Origin: Paenibacillus sp. S150
Lineage (GTDB): Bacteria; Bacillota; Bacilli; Paenibacillales; Paenibacillaceae
Direction: 5' to 3'
Assembly (NCBI RefSeq): GCF_019352175.1
Contig: NZ_JACBYI010000019.1
Coordinates: forward strand, 46,620-110,619
Length of the DNA: 64,000 nucleotides
In this document: piece by piece, positions 33,117-42,031 of the stretch
Layout: every line of letters starts with the position of its first letter
How positions within the stretch are numbered: position 1 is the stretch's first letter
Made by a program: the position numbers and the translations under genes
The notes under the pieces: generated by a model
What the model saw: the letters and a program-made list of their open reading frames with translations, nothing else
The model's database searches: none
What the model was told of the DNA's origin: nothing

Positions 33117-35036
33117 CTAGGCTTTTCCGGCGATCTTCTCCGCCAGCTCATTCAGATACGTCCAGCGTTCCATCAGACGCTCCAGCTCCGCTTCCCCCTG
33201 CCGCTGCTTCTCCACCAGCTCCTGCAGCTTCCCGGAGTCCGCGAAGGCCGCTTCCATCTGTGCGCTGATGTCCTCCAGATGCCGCTCGGCCTGCTCGATC
33301 GCTTCGTCGATCCCTTCATATTCCCGCTGCTCCTTGAAGGTGAATTTCAGCTTTTCCCTTGCCGGAGGCGCAGCTGATGCCGTCTGCCCCTGTGCAGGAG
33401 CAGAGCTGCGCTTGGCTGCGCCATCCTCCCCTCCCGGGACATTCTTTGCCAGCCATTCCTCATATTCGCTATAGTCTCCGACATGCAGCCGGATGCTTCC
33501 ATTCTCAAAAGCAATCAGCTTGTCCACAGTGCGGTCGAGGAAGAACCGGTCATGGGATACGGTGAATACCACTCCCGGGAACTCGTCCAGATAATCCTCC
33601 AGCACGGCAAGCGTACCAATGTCCAGATCATTGGTCGGTTCATCCAGCAGCAGCACATTGGGCGCTCCCATAAGGACACGCAGCAGGTAGAGGCGCCGTT
33701 TCTCGCCCCCGGAGAGCTTGGATATCGGAGTCCACTGCATCGCCGGCGGGAAGAGAAACCGCTCCAGCATCTGGCCGGCTGTAATGACGCTGCCGTCAGC
33801 AGTGCGGATGACCTCAGATTCTTCCTTGACGTACTCAATAGCCCGCAGGGTATCATCCATATCCTGGTGCTCCTGGGTGAAGTACCCCAGCTTGACGGTA
33901 GCGCCAAGCTGAACCTCTCCGCTGTCCGGCTGGAGCTTGCCGGCTATCAGGTTGAGCAGCGTCGATTTGCCGCTGCCGTTCGGTCCCACAATCCCTACCC
34001 GGTCCTGCGGCACCGCGATATAGGTCAGATTCTTAATCAGTGTCCGGCCATCAAGCGATTTGGTGAGACCCTGCATTTCGATGATTTTGCGGCCCAGACG
34101 TGTTGAAGCCACGGAAATATCCAGTGCGCCCGCAGAAGCGGAGCCCTGGCTCTCCTTCAGCTTCTCGAAGCGGTCGATTCTGGCCTTCTGCTTCGTGGAG
34201 CGGGCCTTGGCTCCGCGGCGTATCCAGGCCAGCTCGGTGCGCAGCAGATTCTTGCGCTTCTGCTCCGCCGACGCTTCGCGTTCCTCGCGTTCCGCCTTCA
34301 GCTCCAGGAACCGCGAGTAGTTCGCCTCGTAACGGTACAGCTGTCCGCCGTCCAGCTCCAGCATCACACTGGCTACCCGTTCCAGAAAATAACGGTCATG
34401 CGTTACCATCAGCAGCGCGCCGCGCCGCTTCTGCAAATATTGCTCCAGCCAGGCCACGGAGTCCGTGTCAATATGGTTGGTCGGCTCATCCAGGATCAGC
34501 AGCTCCGAGGGAGTAATCAGCGCTGCCGCCAGCGCAACACGCTTGCGTTGCCCGCCGGACAGCGTCTCCATCCGCGCATCAAACTGCGTAATGCCAAGCT
34601 TCGTCAGCACGGTTTTGGCTTCACTCTCCAGCTGCCACGCGCCGGCCGCATCGATCGCTTGCCCGATCTGCACCAGCCGGTTCTCCAAAACAGAATCACC
34701 CGGGCTTTGGTCCAGAAGAGCCAGCGTCTCCATGTAGTCCCTCATGGTGGCAAGCTCGGGCTCATCTCCGGCGAAGACCTGCTGCAGCACGGTGTTGTCC
34801 GGCTCATACGGCGGATTCTGCGCCAGATACTGCACCCGGACCGCATTGCCAATAGAAATTTGCCCGCCATCGGGCGTCTCCAGCCCGGCGATGATCTTCA
34901 AAAAAGTCGATTTCCCCGTACCGTTCACACCGATGACACCAATCTTGTCCCGGTCTTCCATGCCAAAGGATGCATCACGGAACAGTGTTTTTTCCCCATA
35001 GCTTTTGGAAAGATGTTCCACGGTCATAATATTCAT
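33117..35036 (-). CDS. ABC-F ATPase (YfmR/Uup type)
   Basis: 639 residues with two ATPase domains: Walker A GVNGTGKST and GPNGSGKST, signatures LSGGQRKR and LSGGEKRR, and Walker B LLILDEPTNHID and VLLLDEPTNDLD. The arginine/lysine-rich linker between them (RRGAKARSTKQKARID) enters the ribosomal P-site region in this family. The C-terminal 90 residues form a coiled coil, EGIDEAIEQAERHLED, as in Uup and YfmR. There are no membrane helices. Such proteins resolve stalled ribosomes, for example at polyproline; antibiotic protection is less likely given the linker length (inference). Confidence 0.92.
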   Translation of the reverse strand: MNIMTVEHLSKSYGEKTLFRDASFGMEDRDKIGVIGVNGTGKSTFLKIIAGLETPDGGQISIGNAVRVQYLAQNPPYEPDNTVLQQVFAGDEPELATMRDYMETLALLDQSPGDSVLENRLVQIGQAIDAAGAWQLESEAKTVLTKLGITQFDARMETLSGGQRKRVALAAALITPSELLILDEPTNHIDTDSVAWLEQYLQKRRGALLMVTHDRYFLERVASVMLELDGGQLYRYEANYSRFLELKAEREEREASAEQKRKNLLRTELAWIRRGAKARSTKQKARIDRFEKLKESQGSASAGALDISVASTRLGRKIIEMQGLTKSLDGRTLIKNLTYIAVPQDRVGIVGPNGSGKSTLLNLIAGKLQPDSGEVQLGATVKLGYFTQEHQDMDDTLRAIEYVKEESEVIRTADGSVITAGQMLERFLFPPAMQWTPISKLSGGEKRRLYLLRVLMGAPNVLLLDEPTNDLDIGTLAVLEDYLDEFPGVVFTVSHDRFFLDRTVDKLIAFENGSIRLHVGDYSEYEEWLAKNVPGGEDGAAKRSSAPAQGQTASAAPPAREKLKFTFKEQREYEGIDEAIEQAERHLEDISAQMEAAFADSGKLQELVEKQRQGEAELERLMERWTYLNELAEKIAGKA

Positions 35037-35080
35037 GCTCTGTCCTCGCTTGCCTTATATTTTGAACCGGACCCGGCTCC

Positions 35081-35686
35081 TTATGGTCCTGCCGGTAAAT
35101 CTCCAGGTGACGCATTCATGCTGCCGACGGCTCCCCTGATAAAGAGACCGGCGGCAAATTTCTTCCGTTTGTGCGCTTCCTCCTCCGTGAAGGAGGGATC
35201 AAAGAGGATATCCATCTTCAGCCTGTCCAGCATTCCGATGTAGGATTGCGCCATCAGCTCCGGCTCCGACGCCCCGCCTTCCAGCAGCACCTTCACCACT
35301 GCCTGCATGTATTCTTCCATAAAAAGCGCCATGTAGGCCACCAGCTCAGGGTTGTTGTTAGGCGCCCGAAAGAAAAGCTTCGTATGCTGCTTGCGCTCAT
35401 AATAATAGAAAAGATGGTGCGCTGCAATGACAGACAGCTTCTCCGCCAGACTGCCGCAAGCCTGCAGCTTGACTTCAAGCTGCTGAAGGAACCCTTCACA
35501 ATCCCGCCGCGTAACGGCCATGAACAAATCCTCTTTATTTTTGAAGTACAAGTACACCGTGCCCTTGGCAATGCCTGCACGTTCCGCCACTTCCGACATC
35601 TTTGTCTCATAGAAGCCGCCTGAACCAAAGAGCTCATAAGCGGCGTCCAGAATGGCTGTATGCTTGTGAATGGATGCACTGCTCAC
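35081..35686 (-). CDS. TetR/AcrR-family regulator
   Basis: 201 residues from GTG 35686 after AGGAGG. The N-terminal helix-turn-helix reads ILDAAYELFGSGGFYETKMS and then AGIAKGTVYLYFKNKEDLF, the YsiA/FadR-like version of TetR. The C-terminal ligand domain (70-200) is unassigned. It lies between the DUF92 and ABC-F genes on the same strand and may be part of their transcript, but no adjacent gene is an obvious target. Confidence 0.9.
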   Translation of the reverse strand: MSSASIHKHTAILDAAYELFGSGGFYETKMSEVAERAGIAKGTVYLYFKNKEDLFMAVTRRDCEGFLQQLEVKLQACGSLAEKLSVIAAHHLFYYYERKQHTKLFFRAPNNNPELVAYMALFMEEYMQAVVKVLLEGGASEPELMAQSYIGMLDRLKMDILFDPSFTEEEAHKRKKFAAGLFIRGAVGSMNASPGDLPAGP

Positions 35687-35760
35687 CGGTTCACCTCCTT
35701 CAAGCTTGCGGGTATAGGCTGATACAGGGTATCAAAAACAAGCCGCCTTGCCGGCCTCCG

Positions 35761-36582
35761 TTACAGCCTGCCGGTCAGCAGGGCGGCAAGGCCGCCCAGT
35801 ATTGAGCTGACGGCATTGACGGCATCGTTGTTCATCCAGCGCCAGCCCCGCGCGTACACTGTGTCCCGTCCGCAATGCCGCGAGGCCTCCACCTCGCGGC
35901 CGCAAACGGTGCAGCGGTTCATACGCTGCACCGTTGCCCCCAGGAGCGAGTCGGTGAACGCGCCGGCAAGCCCCCCCAGAAGTCCGGCGAGCGTCAGCAG
36001 CAGGACGGAATGCTCCGGCATGCCGGAGGCTGCCCGCAGCAGCCAGGAGGCGATGCCGATCAGGGCGCCGCCCGCAGCGGCGGCCAGGGTTCCCGGCAGC
36101 GAGACGCCTCCGGAGGTGCCGGGCGGCAGGATCTGCCCCGTCAGCACGGAGCGGGGCGGCTTCCTCGCAAGGGTGCCAATCTCCGTTGCCCAGGTGTCCG
36201 AGGTCACGGTGGCCATGACGCCGATGAATAAATATCCCCAAAGCTCAATGGGATATAGGGCGTTCAAGAGCACCAGCAGCATGCCAAGCCCGCCGTTGGC
36301 GAGGACCTGGCCGGCATCGCGGCGCCCTGTTTTGTCATAAGTGGCCTCCAGCTCTGCCTTGTTCTCATGGTGAAGCCTGGAGAGCAGGCTGGAGGAGATG
36401 AAAAACAGCAGCAAAATGCCGAACCAGAAGGCATTCCCTGCTCCGAAATAGACCGTTCCCATCGCAATCGCCGCCAGCATCCCGGAGAAGCTGAGAGACT
36501 GCTTCATATAAGCCGCTCCGGCCACAAGCAGGGCGCCGCAGAAGCCGATTGCCCATTGCAGCGCTTCAAGTCCAGTCGGCAT
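35761..36582 (-). CDS. DUF92-family membrane protein
   Basis: 273 residues with seven or so membrane helices. Motifs ATVTSDTWATEIG, PPGTSGGVS and GAFTDSLLGATVQ are those of DUF92, the family of plant VTE6 phytyl-phosphate kinase; whether the bacterial protein phosphorylates an isoprenoid is unknown. A cytosolic loop before the last helix has CTVCG and SRHCG, possibly a metal site. It starts 3 bases after the FAH gene, so the two are cotranscribed. The 3' half is markedly GC-rich. Confidence 0.85.
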   Translation of the reverse strand: MPTGLEALQWAIGFCGALLVAGAAYMKQSLSFSGMLAAIAMGTVYFGAGNAFWFGILLLFFISSSLLSRLHHENKAELEATYDKTGRRDAGQVLANGGLGMLLVLLNALYPIELWGYLFIGVMATVTSDTWATEIGTLARKPPRSVLTGQILPPGTSGGVSLPGTLAAAAGGALIGIASWLLRAASGMPEHSVLLLTLAGLLGGLAGAFTDSLLGATVQRMNRCTVCGREVEASRHCGRDTVYARGWRWMNNDAVNAVSSILGGLAALLTGRL

Positions 36583-36585
36583 AGT

Positions 36586-37209
36586 CTAACCGATGAGGCA
36601 GGTGCCCATTAGGGTATCGCCCCAATACAGCTCGAACGAATCGCCTGAAGCCACCGGGCCTACGCCTGCCGGAGTTCCGGTAAATATAATATCATCTTTG
36701 CCCAGCCCGTAGCGGGCGGCAATGAACTCCACGATCTTTTGCAGCGAAAAAATCATATTCTTCACGTTGCCGCGCTGCACCTCCACGCCATTCTTGTGCA
36801 CGGTGTAATCCGTCGCTTCCAGCTCTTCCGTCTCCGGAAACGCAATATACGGAGTCAGCGGAGCGGCGTTTTTGAAGCCTTTGGCGGCTGTCCAGGGCAG
36901 TCCCTTCTTTTGCAGATCATTGTGCACATCACGCAGGGTGAAATCAAGGCCCAGGGCCATTACGTCCACCAGCTCCTGCACGCTCATTCCCGGCACATAA
37001 TCCCGGGCAACCCGCAGAACAATCTCTCCTTCGTAATGGATCAGTCCGGCATCCTTGGGGAGCTGGATAATCGCCTTGTCGAGGGGAACCGCCGCATGGG
37101 AGGGCTTCAGAAAGATCAGCGGCTCCACAGGCACCTTGTTGCCCAGTTCCTCCGCATGTTGCTTATAATTGCGTCCAACACAGTAGATATTATTAACATC
37201 GGCACACAT
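36586..37209 (-). CDS. Fumarylacetoacetate hydrolase-domain protein
   Basis: 207 residues matching the FAH domain: YCVGRNYKQHAEELGN, the metal ligands in HYEGEIVLRV and FTLRDVHNDLQKKGLPW, and FTGTPAGVGPV. Short single-domain members hydrolyse acylpyruvates or act as oxaloacetate decarboxylase/tautomerase. The compact size fits these, not the large eukaryotic fumarylacetoacetase. It lies between GDPD and DUF92 on one transcript; no aromatic degradation genes are near, so a housekeeping oxaloacetate role is more likely (inference). Confidence 0.88.
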   Translation of the reverse strand: MCADVNNIYCVGRNYKQHAEELGNKVPVEPLIFLKPSHAAVPLDKAIIQLPKDAGLIHYEGEIVLRVARDYVPGMSVQELVDVMALGLDFTLRDVHNDLQKKGLPWTAAKGFKNAAPLTPYIAFPETEELEATDYTVHKNGVEVQRGNVKNMIFSLQKIVEFIAARYGLGKDDIIFTGTPAGVGPVASGDSFELYWGDTLMGTCLIG

Positions 37210-37250
37210 TCATTCTTCAGCTCTCTTTCCCGTCAATTTCAAGCTTAAGC

Positions 37251-37982
37251 TCAGACTTCCAAAAACGTGTCGCCCCATATGTCAGGACGGTTGGTGCAAA
37301 TCATTATCTCCGAATGCATGGCGGCCAAACGGCGCATTTCCTTGGCTTTGTCCACCGTCCAGGCCATCATCCGTATCCCGCGCTCGGCAAGCTGCTTCGC
37401 AAGTCCCGGATTCAACCGCTCATAGCTGATGGATAAAAAAGAACAGTCCAGCTCCTTCAGCCTCCCTGCCGGGTCACCCGCTCTGGAGTCGTAGATCAGC
37501 CCGGTGCGAAAACCGGGGTCCAATTCCTTAACGCGCTGCAGGGCTCCGGCATCGAACGAGGTCAGCACCACTTCATCGCGCATGCCCTTCGAGTTGACAA
37601 GATCAATGACCGCCTGCTCCAGGCCGGGATACATATCTCCGCTTGTCTTGAGTTCAATATTTAGGCGCAGCGTGCCGGAGGCAAGAGCCAGCACCTCTTC
37701 CAGCGCGGGAACACGTTCTCCGCGAAAAGCGCGCCCTTTCCAGCTTCCGGCATCGAGGCGCCTGACATGCTCGTAATCCATATTCTTCACCTTGCCGTGC
37801 CCGTTGGTCGTGCGGTCAAGCGAGAAGTCATGAATCACTACGGGCACACCATCCCTGGTGAGCTGAACATCAATCTCCATCCAGCGCACAAAGGGCAGCG
37901 CAATCGCCATCCGAACTGCAGCCAGCGTGTTCTCCGGCGCTTTTCCGGAAAAACCGCGATGGGCCACACACATATTTTTCAT
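37251..37982 (-). CDS. Glycerophosphodiester phosphodiesterase
   Basis: 243 residues from ATG 37982 (GGAGG 8 bases upstream; a GTG three codons earlier lies in the site itself). GDPD motifs: AHRGFSGKAPENT, EIDVQLTRDGVPVVIHDFSLDRTTNG, and LNIELKT. No signal peptide, so the enzyme is cytoplasmic; it would split glycerophosphodiesters into glycerol 3-phosphate and an alcohol. The C-terminal MMAWTVDKAKEM and ICTNRPD are usual for the family. Follows capA by 39 bases. Confidence 0.93.
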   Translation of the reverse strand: MKNMCVAHRGFSGKAPENTLAAVRMAIALPFVRWMEIDVQLTRDGVPVVIHDFSLDRTTNGHGKVKNMDYEHVRRLDAGSWKGRAFRGERVPALEEVLALASGTLRLNIELKTSGDMYPGLEQAVIDLVNSKGMRDEVVLTSFDAGALQRVKELDPGFRTGLIYDSRAGDPAGRLKELDCSFLSISYERLNPGLAKQLAERGIRMMAWTVDKAKEMRRLAAMHSEIMICTNRPDIWGDTFLEV

Positions 37983-38021
37983 CGTAAGCACCTCCGGCAG
38001 AAGTATGGTTTATGCTTCTCC

Positions 38022-39395
38022 CTACTTAGTAACCTGAATTACGCTTCCGTCGCTGCCGATCTTCACAAGGCCCGAGGACAGTGATTCTACACGGTGCAGC
38101 AAAAGCTGGCCGTCCACTTCATTCATGGGCACCGGCTGAGCCAGCTCGGCATTCATCGGGCTAAGCTTCAGGGAACAATGCCCGCCCGCGCTGCATTCCG
38201 CCTGAAAGACAGCGGTCTCCCAGGTAGCCTCAGTACTCGAACGGGTGAAAATAAAATTGCCGGTGCTGTAGGCGATCCATTTGCCCTTATAAGGCTCAAT
38301 CCCCTGCAGCACATGCGGATGCCCGCCCATAACCAGATCCGCTCCCGCATCAATAAAGCTGTGCCCGAGCGCCTGCTGGACAGAATCGTATTGTTCGGTC
38401 CGCTCTTTGCCCCAGTGCACCACAACAGCAACCAGGTCGGCTTTCTTTCTGGCTGCGGCAATTGCTTTTAAGGCTTCCGCACTGTCATAGACCGAGGCGA
38501 CTCCCGGTTTGCCCGTTCCGGCCTTCCAGCCTGTCTCCGGCATTACCCGGGTAAATCCCAGCAAGGCAATCCGGATGCCCTGACGCTCAAAATACTTCGC
38601 GCTGTAAGCTTCGGCAGCGTCAGCGCCGCCGCCTACATAAGGGATATCCCGCTTGCTGAGGTGCTTAAGCGTATCCAGCAGACCTTCTTCGCCTTGATCC
38701 AGCATATGATTGTTGGCCAGATTGACGGCATCGACACCGGCGGCCTTTAGAGCATCGAGCGCTTCGGGTTCACCCTTATATACAAATTGCTTATTGGGAG
38801 CACCGACCCCGCCGGTAGTAATTGGCGTTTCCAGATTTAGAACGGTCAGATCATCCTTCTTGAACATTCCATTCAGAGCGGCGTAAGAGTAAGCATAGCC
38901 CTTTTGCTGCAGGAGCTGTCCGGCCTTGCCCGAAAAAATGACATCCCCGGCAAAATTCAGCTTCACCGTCTTCCCCGTGTTGTCCTCCGGCAGGCCTGAT
39001 ATCAGGCCGCTGCCTGTGTTCTGCGGGGGCGCCGGGTCCTCCGGAGGCTCCACACTCCTCTCAGGCGACGGCGAAGCGCTGACCGCCGGCGGGGATGGTG
39101 AAACCTCCATTGCCGGCTCTGCTGAAGGCTCGGGAGTTGAGCTTGGTTCAGGCGACGGAAGAACGGCTGCAGAAGCTTCCGGCACCGTCTCCCCTTGCTC
39201 AGGTGCAGGAGAGGTGACTGCCACTGCGGCGGGCGGCGGTTCTCCGGAGGAATCATTGCCGCTGGTAAAAGCATAAGTCAGAAGTGCGGAAATCATTAGA
39301 AGCAGACTAACGTTAATCCATGCCCAAACCGTTCTGCGCCGGCGTTTGCTGCTATGCTTGTTGTTCCTTCTGGTACGTGAACGCGGCGGATACAT
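38022..39395 (-). CDS. CapA-family metallophosphatase-like protein
   Basis: 457 residues from ATG 39395. A very basic N-terminus (RSRTRRNNKHSSKRRRR) precedes one membrane helix (about 28-45), then a Pro/Ser/Glu-rich spacer to about residue 140 and a CapA domain: KLNFAGDVIFSGK, VLNLETPIT, LANNHMLDQG, VVHWGKE and VMGGHPHVLQG. CapA proteins take part in poly-gamma-glutamate capsule anchoring; the other cap genes (B, C) are absent, so it is more likely a stand-alone exported member. The spacer probably spans part of the wall. The first gene of a leftward run ending at the ABC-F gene. Confidence 0.88.
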   Translation of the reverse strand: MYPPRSRTRRNNKHSSKRRRRTVWAWINVSLLLMISALLTYAFTSGNDSSGEPPPAAVAVTSPAPEQGETVPEASAAVLPSPEPSSTPEPSAEPAMEVSPSPPAVSASPSPERSVEPPEDPAPPQNTGSGLISGLPEDNTGKTVKLNFAGDVIFSGKAGQLLQQKGYAYSYAALNGMFKKDDLTVLNLETPITTGGVGAPNKQFVYKGEPEALDALKAAGVDAVNLANNHMLDQGEEGLLDTLKHLSKRDIPYVGGGADAAEAYSAKYFERQGIRIALLGFTRVMPETGWKAGTGKPGVASVYDSAEALKAIAAARKKADLVAVVVHWGKERTEQYDSVQQALGHSFIDAGADLVMGGHPHVLQGIEPYKGKWIAYSTGNFIFTRSSTEATWETAVFQAECSAGGHCSLKLSPMNAELAQPVPMNEVDGQLLLHRVESLSSGLVKIGSDGSVIQVTK

Positions 39396-39493
39396 GGCTG
39401 CAAGCAATCTCCTTTACCCTAAAATTGTTTCTATTATAGCATAAGTGGCGCCTCACCCTCCAAATAGAGCGGCCGATGAAAAGTGAACATGCA

Positions 39494-39776
39494 GAAACGG
39501 TGAAGCGCCCTTTCTGCACCTCACCGTTCTTTCTATCTAGGTACGGCATCCGTTTCAGCGGGAAAGAGAAGGATAATTTATAGCGTGAAACATATAATCC
39601 TGAATTTTGAAAGTAAGTATCCACAAATCATCTAAAAGGCTCTACACGAAGAGATGTCTTGCTAAAAGCAGCTTGCACCCAATGGGTGAAGGAAAAAGAG
39701 GGTTTATCCCTTATCTTATCTGGATTGGTTCAATTCACTTTTGAAATCCAGGATAATTTCTTATCTTTGAACCAAA
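39494..39776. repeat. Direct repeat block, copy 1 (includes a copy of the hemY 3' end and terminator)
   Basis: 39494-39544 duplicates the hemY terminator and last codons (compare 40511-40560); 39546-39776 duplicates 40286-40514, including TTATAGCGTGAAACATATAA and GCTTGCACCCAATGGGTGAA. The order of the two parts is reversed relative to copy 2. Confidence 0.75.
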
Positions 39777-39879
39777 CGGCTATGCTGTCCTTCATGTTCA
39801 AGGTTGTCCGGGGCCTTTCAGTTCGATTAGCCGGGTGAAGCTATGCTTCCCCAGTCCCTCCGAACTTTGGCCGAGACCT

Positions 39880-40086
39880 GTCGTAAGCCCAAGTGGAAAA
39901 AGTGAACTTAAATTTCTCTTCACCCCCTTTTTCGCAAGCGTTAGTGGGAAAAAGGATACCTAATCCATCCGTTTCGCCCCTTTTCAGGGGAATATGCTGA
40001 AATTAAATTACCTTTTTCCCACTATTCCCTCTGCCGCAGGCTTTTCAGCCCAATTAGTTTTACTAATTCCACTTCGCTTCCCTTCC
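39880..40086. repeat. Dispersed repeat Q, copies in both orientations
   Basis: 40000-40079 matches 26642-26720 in the same orientation; AGTGGGAAAAAGGATACCTA near 39945 and AGTGGAAAAAGTGAACTTAA near 39893 are inverted relatives. No gene is present. Confidence 0.6.
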
Positions 40087-40157
40087 CCGGCGTTAGCACT
40101 CCCGGGTAATACTCTCTATTAGCCCCCTAATCCCGTCTTCCTCTCTGCCCAAAACAC

Positions 40158-40250
40158 AGAACCCGCAGGTTCAGCACGATTATCATGAATCTCAACTGCT
40201 CCTCAGCTTTATGCCTGCCTGATCCGCAATAAAAGAAATTCATAATTTCC
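40158..40250. repeat. Dispersed repeat R, copy 2
   Basis: Copy of 32596-32688, same orientation, ending CATAATTTCC directly before the palindrome at 40251. Confidence 0.7.
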
Positions 40251-40514
40251 AAAACGGCTTCGCCGTCCTTAATCTTGATAAGGACGGCATCCGTTTCAGC
40301 GGGAAAGATAAGGCTAATTTATAGCGTGAAACATATAAACCTGAATTTCGAAAGTAAGTATCCACAAATCCTCTAAAAAGCTCTACACGAAGGGATTTCT
40401 TGCTAAAAACAGCTTGCACCCAATGGGTGAAGGAAAAAGAGGGGTTATCCCTTGTCCGATCTGGATGGGTTCAGTTCACTTTCGAAATTCAGGATAATTT
40501 CTTATCTTTCAAAA
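40251..40514. repeat. Palindromic repeat P plus direct repeat block, copy 2
   Basis: AAACGG, CCGTCCTTA, a 7-base loop, TAAGGACGG and CCGTTT form a long imperfect hairpin (40252-40291), followed by the 230-base block shared with 39546-39776. Confidence 0.75.
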
Positions 40515-40547
40515 ACGGTGAAGCGCCTTTCTGCACCTCACCGTTTA
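40511..40547 (-). terminator. Terminator of the hemEHY operon
   Basis: AACGGTGA pairs with TCACCGTT; read leftward it ends in a run of five T. A second copy lies at 39494-39530. Confidence 0.8.
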
Positions 40548-40549
40548 TT

Positions 40550-42031
40550 CTATTTAAGTACAGCTTCGGGTTCCGGCGTCCGCTTGAGAAGCCCGGCGGC
40601 ACTCTCGGCCGTCAGCTTGGCCTGCTTGATGCAGTCCGGCATGCCGATGCCGTCGTAGCCGGCGCCAAAGGCGTATACCCCGGGCAGCTTCCGGCCGAGC
40701 TCGCTGCGCAGTCCGGCAATCCTGGCAGGATGCCCCACCGGATATTGCGGCATGGAGTGCTTCAGCCGGGTAATTTCCGTAAATATCGGCCTTACGGCAA
40801 TTCCCATGATCTCCTTCAGATCCTTAAGCACCAGCTCAGTCAGCGCTTCATCCGGCAGCTCAACATTTTGTTCATCGCCCGAGCGTCCGACATAGCAGCG
40901 CAGGAGCACGCGGTCATCGGGACTGGTGTGCAGCCATTTCGTGGAGGTCCAGGTGCAGGCGGTAATATTGCGCCCTTCCTTGCGCGGAACAAGGAAGCCG
41001 GACCCGTCATATTCGGTCACTATATCCTTCTTCGCAAAGGCCATCACCACATTCGCAACCGATACATAGTTGACATCGTCCAGCGGGGACACATCCGCAT
41101 GGGGCCGAAGCAGGCCCGCTGCGGCAAAATTCTGCACGGTGACATAGACATCATCCGCCGGCAGGCGCTCCCCGTTGTCCAGCACCACTTCATAGCGGGG
41201 GGAACCGCCTGATTCCGGAGCCGGGGAAGCAAGGTCCGCCCCACCCCGGATATTTATCGCCGCCGCTCCCGTTCCGGTCCGCTGCTCCACATCATGCAGC
41301 TCGTGAATGAGGGCATGGACAATGCTCTGGAGGCCCTTGCGGAAGGTGAGAAAGGCGCTTTTTTGGGTGCCGGTATGCGTTTCGGCCGGCTTCCGTCCCA
41401 GCGTCATCCCGCGGATCAGACTGCCGTACCGCCGCTCCGCTTCGCCGAACTGCGGAAAGGTCGCCTGGAGGCTGATCTTGCGCATGTCTCCGGCATAAAT
41501 ACCCGCCAGCAGCGGCTCCGTCATATTCTCCAGCACCTCCGTACCAAGGCGCCGTTCGATCAGCTCACCGAGCGATTCATCCTCTGTGCTGCGCCGGGGA
41601 GGGATGATATAATCCAGCATCGCCCGCATCTTGCCGCCAAAGGTGACAAGGCCGCTCTTCAGGAACGGCTTCAGCTCTGTGGGAATGCCCAGCACCAGAC
41701 CGGCCGGCATGGGATGCAGCTTGCCCCGCTGCAGTATGTACGTCTTCTTCGCATTCGGATTGGTGGTCACCAGCTCATGATCAATTTCCAGTTCCTGCGC
41801 CAGCTCGCTCATTACCGTCTTGCGGGCCAGGAACGAGTCGGGCCCCTTCTCAATCACAAAACCGTCGCGGTGCAGCGTTTCAATCTTGCCTCCGAGGCAT
41901 TTGTCCTTCTCAACCAGAATGATATCCGGCTGTATACCGGCTTCCCTGTAATATTTGCGGGCATAAAAAGCGGCGCTGAGGCCGCTGAGGCCTCCGCCGA
42001 TAATCACTACTTTGCGGGCCGTGCCGGTCAT
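40550..42031 (-). CDS. hemY: Coproporphyrinogen III oxidase (CgoX; old name HemY)
   Basis: 493 residues. FAD-binding VVIIGGGLSGLSAAFYA at the N-terminus, EKDKCLGGKIET and the C-terminal GAGYDGIGMPDCIKQAK are those of Gram-positive HemY. In Bacillales this oxygen-dependent flavoenzyme oxidises coproporphyrinogen III to coproporphyrin III, using the soluble coproporphyrin-dependent haem route. Its ATG overlaps the ferrochelatase stop by 4 bases. Third gene of hemE-hemH-hemY, the same order as in Bacillus subtilis. Confidence 0.95.
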   Translation of the reverse strand: MTGTARKVVIIGGGLSGLSAAFYARKYYREAGIQPDIILVEKDKCLGGKIETLHRDGFVIEKGPDSFLARKTVMSELAQELEIDHELVTTNPNAKKTYILQRGKLHPMPAGLVLGIPTELKPFLKSGLVTFGGKMRAMLDYIIPPRRSTEDESLGELIERRLGTEVLENMTEPLLAGIYAGDMRKISLQATFPQFGEAERRYGSLIRGMTLGRKPAETHTGTQKSAFLTFRKGLQSIVHALIHELHDVEQRTGTGAAAINIRGGADLASPAPESGGSPRYEVVLDNGERLPADDVYVTVQNFAAAGLLRPHADVSPLDDVNYVSVANVVMAFAKKDIVTEYDGSGFLVPRKEGRNITACTWTSTKWLHTSPDDRVLLRCYVGRSGDEQNVELPDEALTELVLKDLKEIMGIAVRPIFTEITRLKHSMPQYPVGHPARIAGLRSELGRKLPGVYAFGAGYDGIGMPDCIKQAKLTAESAAGLLKRTPEPEAVLK

